The translations under genes were made by a program, and so were the position numbers. The notes below the pieces were generated by a model. It had not been told where the DNA came from, made no database searches, and saw nothing but the letters and a program-made list of their open reading frames with translations. From JBHHUI01 sp965248775 (GTDB taxonomy: Bacteria; Chloroflexota; Anaerolineae; Anaerolineales; JBHHUI01), in the NCBI GenBank assembly GCA_965248775.1, contig OZ252150.1, positions 2,790,001 through 2,854,000 of the forward strand: a DNA stretch of 64,000 nt. The letters run 5' to 3'. How positions within the stretch are numbered: the stretch's first letter is position 1; each line of letters starts with the position of its first letter. Of the stretch, positions 62,064-64,000 are shown in pieces.

Positions 62064-62092
62064 ACCCAGTCCAGTGGGGCCTGGGTCACTGG
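62064..62092 (+). repeat. Interleaved-palindrome insertion in IS701-like copy B (about 29 bp)
   Basis: Same sequence and position as 30048-30076 in copy A. Confidence 0.87.
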
Positions 62093-62822
62093 AAGGGGGC
62101 CCGCTTACCCACATTGCAAGCCCGGCTGAACGACCCGGAAACGGCTTGGACGAAGACCACGGTCGCCTGGTACAGCAACAAACAACGCACGGTAGAAATC
62201 ACCGCCGGCACGGCGGTCTGGTATCACGGCGGGATGCCCACTGTGCCGCTGCGCTGGGTTCTCATCCGCGACCCTGAGGACAAATTCAAGCCGCAAGCTT
62301 TGCTGTGCACGGACCGCTGGGCTGACCCGGTACAGGTCATCACCTGGTTCGTACAACGCGGGCAGCTGGAAGTCACGTTCGAAGAAGTGCGCGCCCACCT
62401 CGGAGTTGAGACACAGCGCCAGTGGTCCGATGCCGCCATCGCGCGCGTCACGCCGGTGCTGCTAGGACTGTTTTCCTGGATCACGCTGGCGGCTCACAAG
62501 TTGCATGTGCATGACCCAATCCCTGTGCGAACGGCTGCCTGGTATGCCAAACCTTTGCCAACATTCTCTGATGCAATCGCAACTGTGCGGCGTGAACTCT
62601 GGCCGATGGCAAGTGGTTTTTCCATGTCGCCGTCGCAGCCCGATATCGTAAAAGTCCCGCGCGCATTGCTCGATTCTCTGCTAAATATGGCTTGTTACGC
62701 TACTTGAAACGTACAAAGTCGAGCTCAGGGGGTATTAAGTTAGAAGATTTATTGATCGAAAAATCAAATGGGTTGATCCTTCGCCGTAATGTGGTTTGGC
62801 GCTGACATCCCCGGAAGCGCAA

Positions 62823-62851
62823 ACGGCCCAGCCGTGATGTGGCTGGGCCGT
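62823..62851 (+). terminator. Hairpin after the restriction-like gene
   Basis: ACGGCCCAGCC-GTGATGT-GGCTGGGCCGT, 18 bp after the restored stop. Very stable but without a T-run, so termination is only likely. Confidence 0.5.
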
Positions 62852-63058
62852 CGATGTACCTTTCTGTGTTAAACTCTAATCGGCGCGGTTTTTGGGCTTT
62901 CTCGTCCTTTCCGCGCCATGTGCGGGGATCAGCCTCCAAACCTGATCCCCTTTTTGATTCCCGCTACTCGACAATCTACTTTAGGGGATTATCCCTTGTC
63001 GGTAGGTACGACATGCTAAAATGGAAGTAACCCCAATGTCGAGAAAGGATATAAAGAA

Positions 63059-63361
63059 ATGGACTTCGACCCCATTGACTTCTATACCAATTCAGTAGTT
63101 ATGTATTCTACGCAATATGAGGTTACGGCCAGATTTCAAAATATCTCTTTGTTGAGTGAGGTCAGTGAAGAGGACGCGGCACCGGGAAAACTTATAGGCA
63201 TGTGCAGTATCAGAATGAGTCCATCGCAAGCCAAGGCGGTGGCAGCTCTGTTTCTGAAGCATGTTCTCGCATACGAGTCACGAAATGATATATCACTACC
63301 GATGCCTCCCCATGTTCAGGAGATGTGGGATGAGGTGATGAGGGAAATAAGAGATGATTAG
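63059..63361 (+). CDS. DUF3467-like protein
   Basis: 100 residues. FYTNSVVMYSTQYEVTARFQNI and RMSPSQAKAVAALFLKHVLAYE resemble DUF3467 proteins, whose role is unknown. AGAAAGGA lies upstream. It overlaps the next gene by 8 nt. Confidence 0.65.
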   Translation: MDFDPIDFYTNSVVMYSTQYEVTARFQNISLLSEVSEEDAAPGKLIGMCSIRMSPSQAKAVAALFLKHVLAYESRNDISLPMPPHVQEMWDEVMREIRDD

Positions 63362-63719
63362 CACAACAGCACCGCCAGACGAAAAATATACTACTCCTGG
63401 AACGTACTCAAATCCAGACACAATAATAACCAGCGGCGAGGATTTCAAGAACTTTGATGTCAGCGTACAGGACAGCGAAAGCAGGAGAACTCTGCCAATA
63501 GGCCCTATAGCTCATGCACAAGTAGAGACGAAAGATTATCGAGAGATAGTGAATGAGCTGCTGGAAGCTGAAAGGGTAAATGGCCATTCATCGGTCGCGA
63601 TGTTTGAGCGCTATATTCATGGCGACCACGACGAGAATGGAGAACTCGAAGAATGGTTTGATCTTTTCTTTGGATTTTTGAGTTCCGAGCAAGTGGCTCG
63701 TTATATTTGTTCTGAGTAA
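63354..63719 (+). CDS. Hypothetical protein coupled to the DUF3467-like gene
   Basis: 121 residues, acidic, no recognised domain (YREIVNELLEAERVNGHSSVAMFERYIHGDHDENG). Overlap with the upstream gene suggests an operon and perhaps a complex. Confidence 0.6.
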   Translation: MISTTAPPDEKYTTPGTYSNPDTIITSGEDFKNFDVSVQDSESRRTLPIGPIAHAQVETKDYREIVNELLEAERVNGHSSVAMFERYIHGDHDENGELEEWFDLFFGFLSSEQVARYICSE

Positions 63720-63721
63720 AC

Positions 63722-63859
63722 ATGGATCAGGCTAAGGCCGTCGCTGATTTCGAGAGGATATTTTGGCTACTAGCAGTTTGTCGGAGAGACAAGTACTTTT
63801 ACAACATGAATAGCCCTACAGGGCAAAATGAGCAGTTGATTGCGACAAAACAAGCGTAA
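63722..63859 (+). CDS. Possible 45-residue ORF
   Basis: MDQAKAVADFERIFWLLAVC begins 2 nt after the previous stop. The later part probably reads into the flank of the IS1182-like element on the right, so the true gene may have been truncated by it. Confidence 0.35.
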   Translation: MDQAKAVADFERIFWLLAVCRRDKYFYNMNSPTGQNEQLIATKQA

Positions 63860-63930
63860 AACAGTGTGCATTTCATGGAGGGCAAACCACCTTCTCTCAG
63901 CGAGTAGCAGGCGCGCCAAAGCAGCCCCGG

Positions 63931-64000
63931 CTAAAGCACACCCTTTGCTTGGTAGAGGGTGTGCATGCGTTTGAGGTTGAACGCTAGGCAGACCAGACAC
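63931..64000 (-). pseudogene. C-terminal end of an IS1182/IS5-like transposase, cut by the window edge
   Basis: On the minus strand: LVCLAFNLKRMHTLYQAKGVL and a stop at 63931. The CLAFNLKR motif ends many IS1182-type transposases. The rest lies beyond the right edge, so integrity is unknown. Confidence 0.7.

Larger units (their letters stand above)
61289..62707 (+). pseudogene. IS701-like DDE transposase (copy B), with two short insertions and a 2-bp indel
   Basis: Identical layout to copy A, carrying the same palindromic insertions at 61437-61462 and 62064-62092. After RLRLDA the extra 2 bp moves the reading into another frame, so only copy A would be whole if the insertions were removed. 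Confidence 0.88.
61206..62723 (+). mobile_element. IS701-like element, copy B
   Basis: 1518 bp, same 13-bp inverted repeats as copy A. CTCAG is duplicated at 61201-61205 and 62724-62728. It interrupts the restriction-like gene. A 2-bp insertion (near 62003) distinguishes it from copy A and breaks the frame again. Confidence 0.95.
58836..62805 (+). pseudogene. Winged-helix/restriction-endonuclease-like (Mrr-type) gene interrupted by two ISs
   Basis: Removing both ISs and one copy of each target duplication joins 58836-59321, 60809-61205 and 62729-62805 into one 319-codon frame. The N-terminal half looks winged-helix-like (EEMRKEMGWDANEFMQVINRLEHD). The C-terminal half has REFENIIASIAQNQGW, EEIDVILFRDHDYYLVECKW (Asp...Glu-x-Lys) and further Mrr-like strands. 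The intact protein was probably a DNA-binding nuclease, perhaps a defence factor. Confidence 0.85.

Overview
The window looks like the chromosome of a Gram-positive-type environmental bacterium of moderate G+C, most likely a Chloroflexota (Anaerolineae-like) genome. This is inferred from gene content: a very long zinc-ribbon/cyclase/ATPase/TPR signalling protein, an LPxTG-anchored beta-propeller, a subtilase with a VNWNS tail, a DUF2652 protein, PlsY, and secDF in a housekeeping block. No rRNA or tRNA gene is visible, so taxonomy stays an inference.

Layout. (1) 0.25-16.8 kb is ordinary core: mgtE with a possible leader attenuator, a ChbG-like deacetylase, a methyltransferase, a frameshifted TrkA-type K+ channel, secD-secF, a prepilin peptidase, plsY, a JAMM protease, a DtxR/MntR-type regulator, aspA, a ferredoxin, superoxide dismutase, a VanY-type peptidase, an aminotransferase and a cyclase-family hydrolase. 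(2) 16.8-36.5 kb is a decaying signalling/stress zone: a cyclase-TPR protein, SPFH protein, patatin, DUF2652, carbonic anhydrase with an internal stop, DUF218 genes and a response regulator split by an IS, with three insertion sequences. (3) 36.7-46.1 kb: a c-di-GMP-I riboswitch lies ahead of a secreted subtilase and a GGDEF/HD-GYP protein; then an IS630-like element, a LuxR-type regulator and an LPxTG beta-propeller protein. (4) 46.3-52.8 kb is a prophage or satellite remnant (terminase subunits, holin, integrases) with LexA-like operators. (5) 52.8-64 kb is an island with a 1.7-kb direct duplication (EamA transporter plus partner), a small paralogous protein family, and a winged-helix/restriction-endonuclease-like gene interrupted by two different ISs.

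The most unusual signal is a family of tiny insertions, mostly 26 bp (24-29 bp, plus composites of 53, 54 and 72 bp). They interrupt four of the five substantial transposase loci and one intergenic site. Each has the architecture A-B-A'-B', two interleaved short inverted repeats able to form a compact H-type pseudoknot. Stem sequences differ between copies while complementarity is kept. Near-identical copies sit in unrelated transposase families (IS3/IS630 and IS701-like/IS630), one copy is nested in another, and an empty site is preserved in the 1.7-kb duplication. Two nearly identical IS701-like copies with their own 5-bp target duplications carry the same insertions, so this IS transposed while its gene was already interrupted. 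I know of no named element family with these properties.
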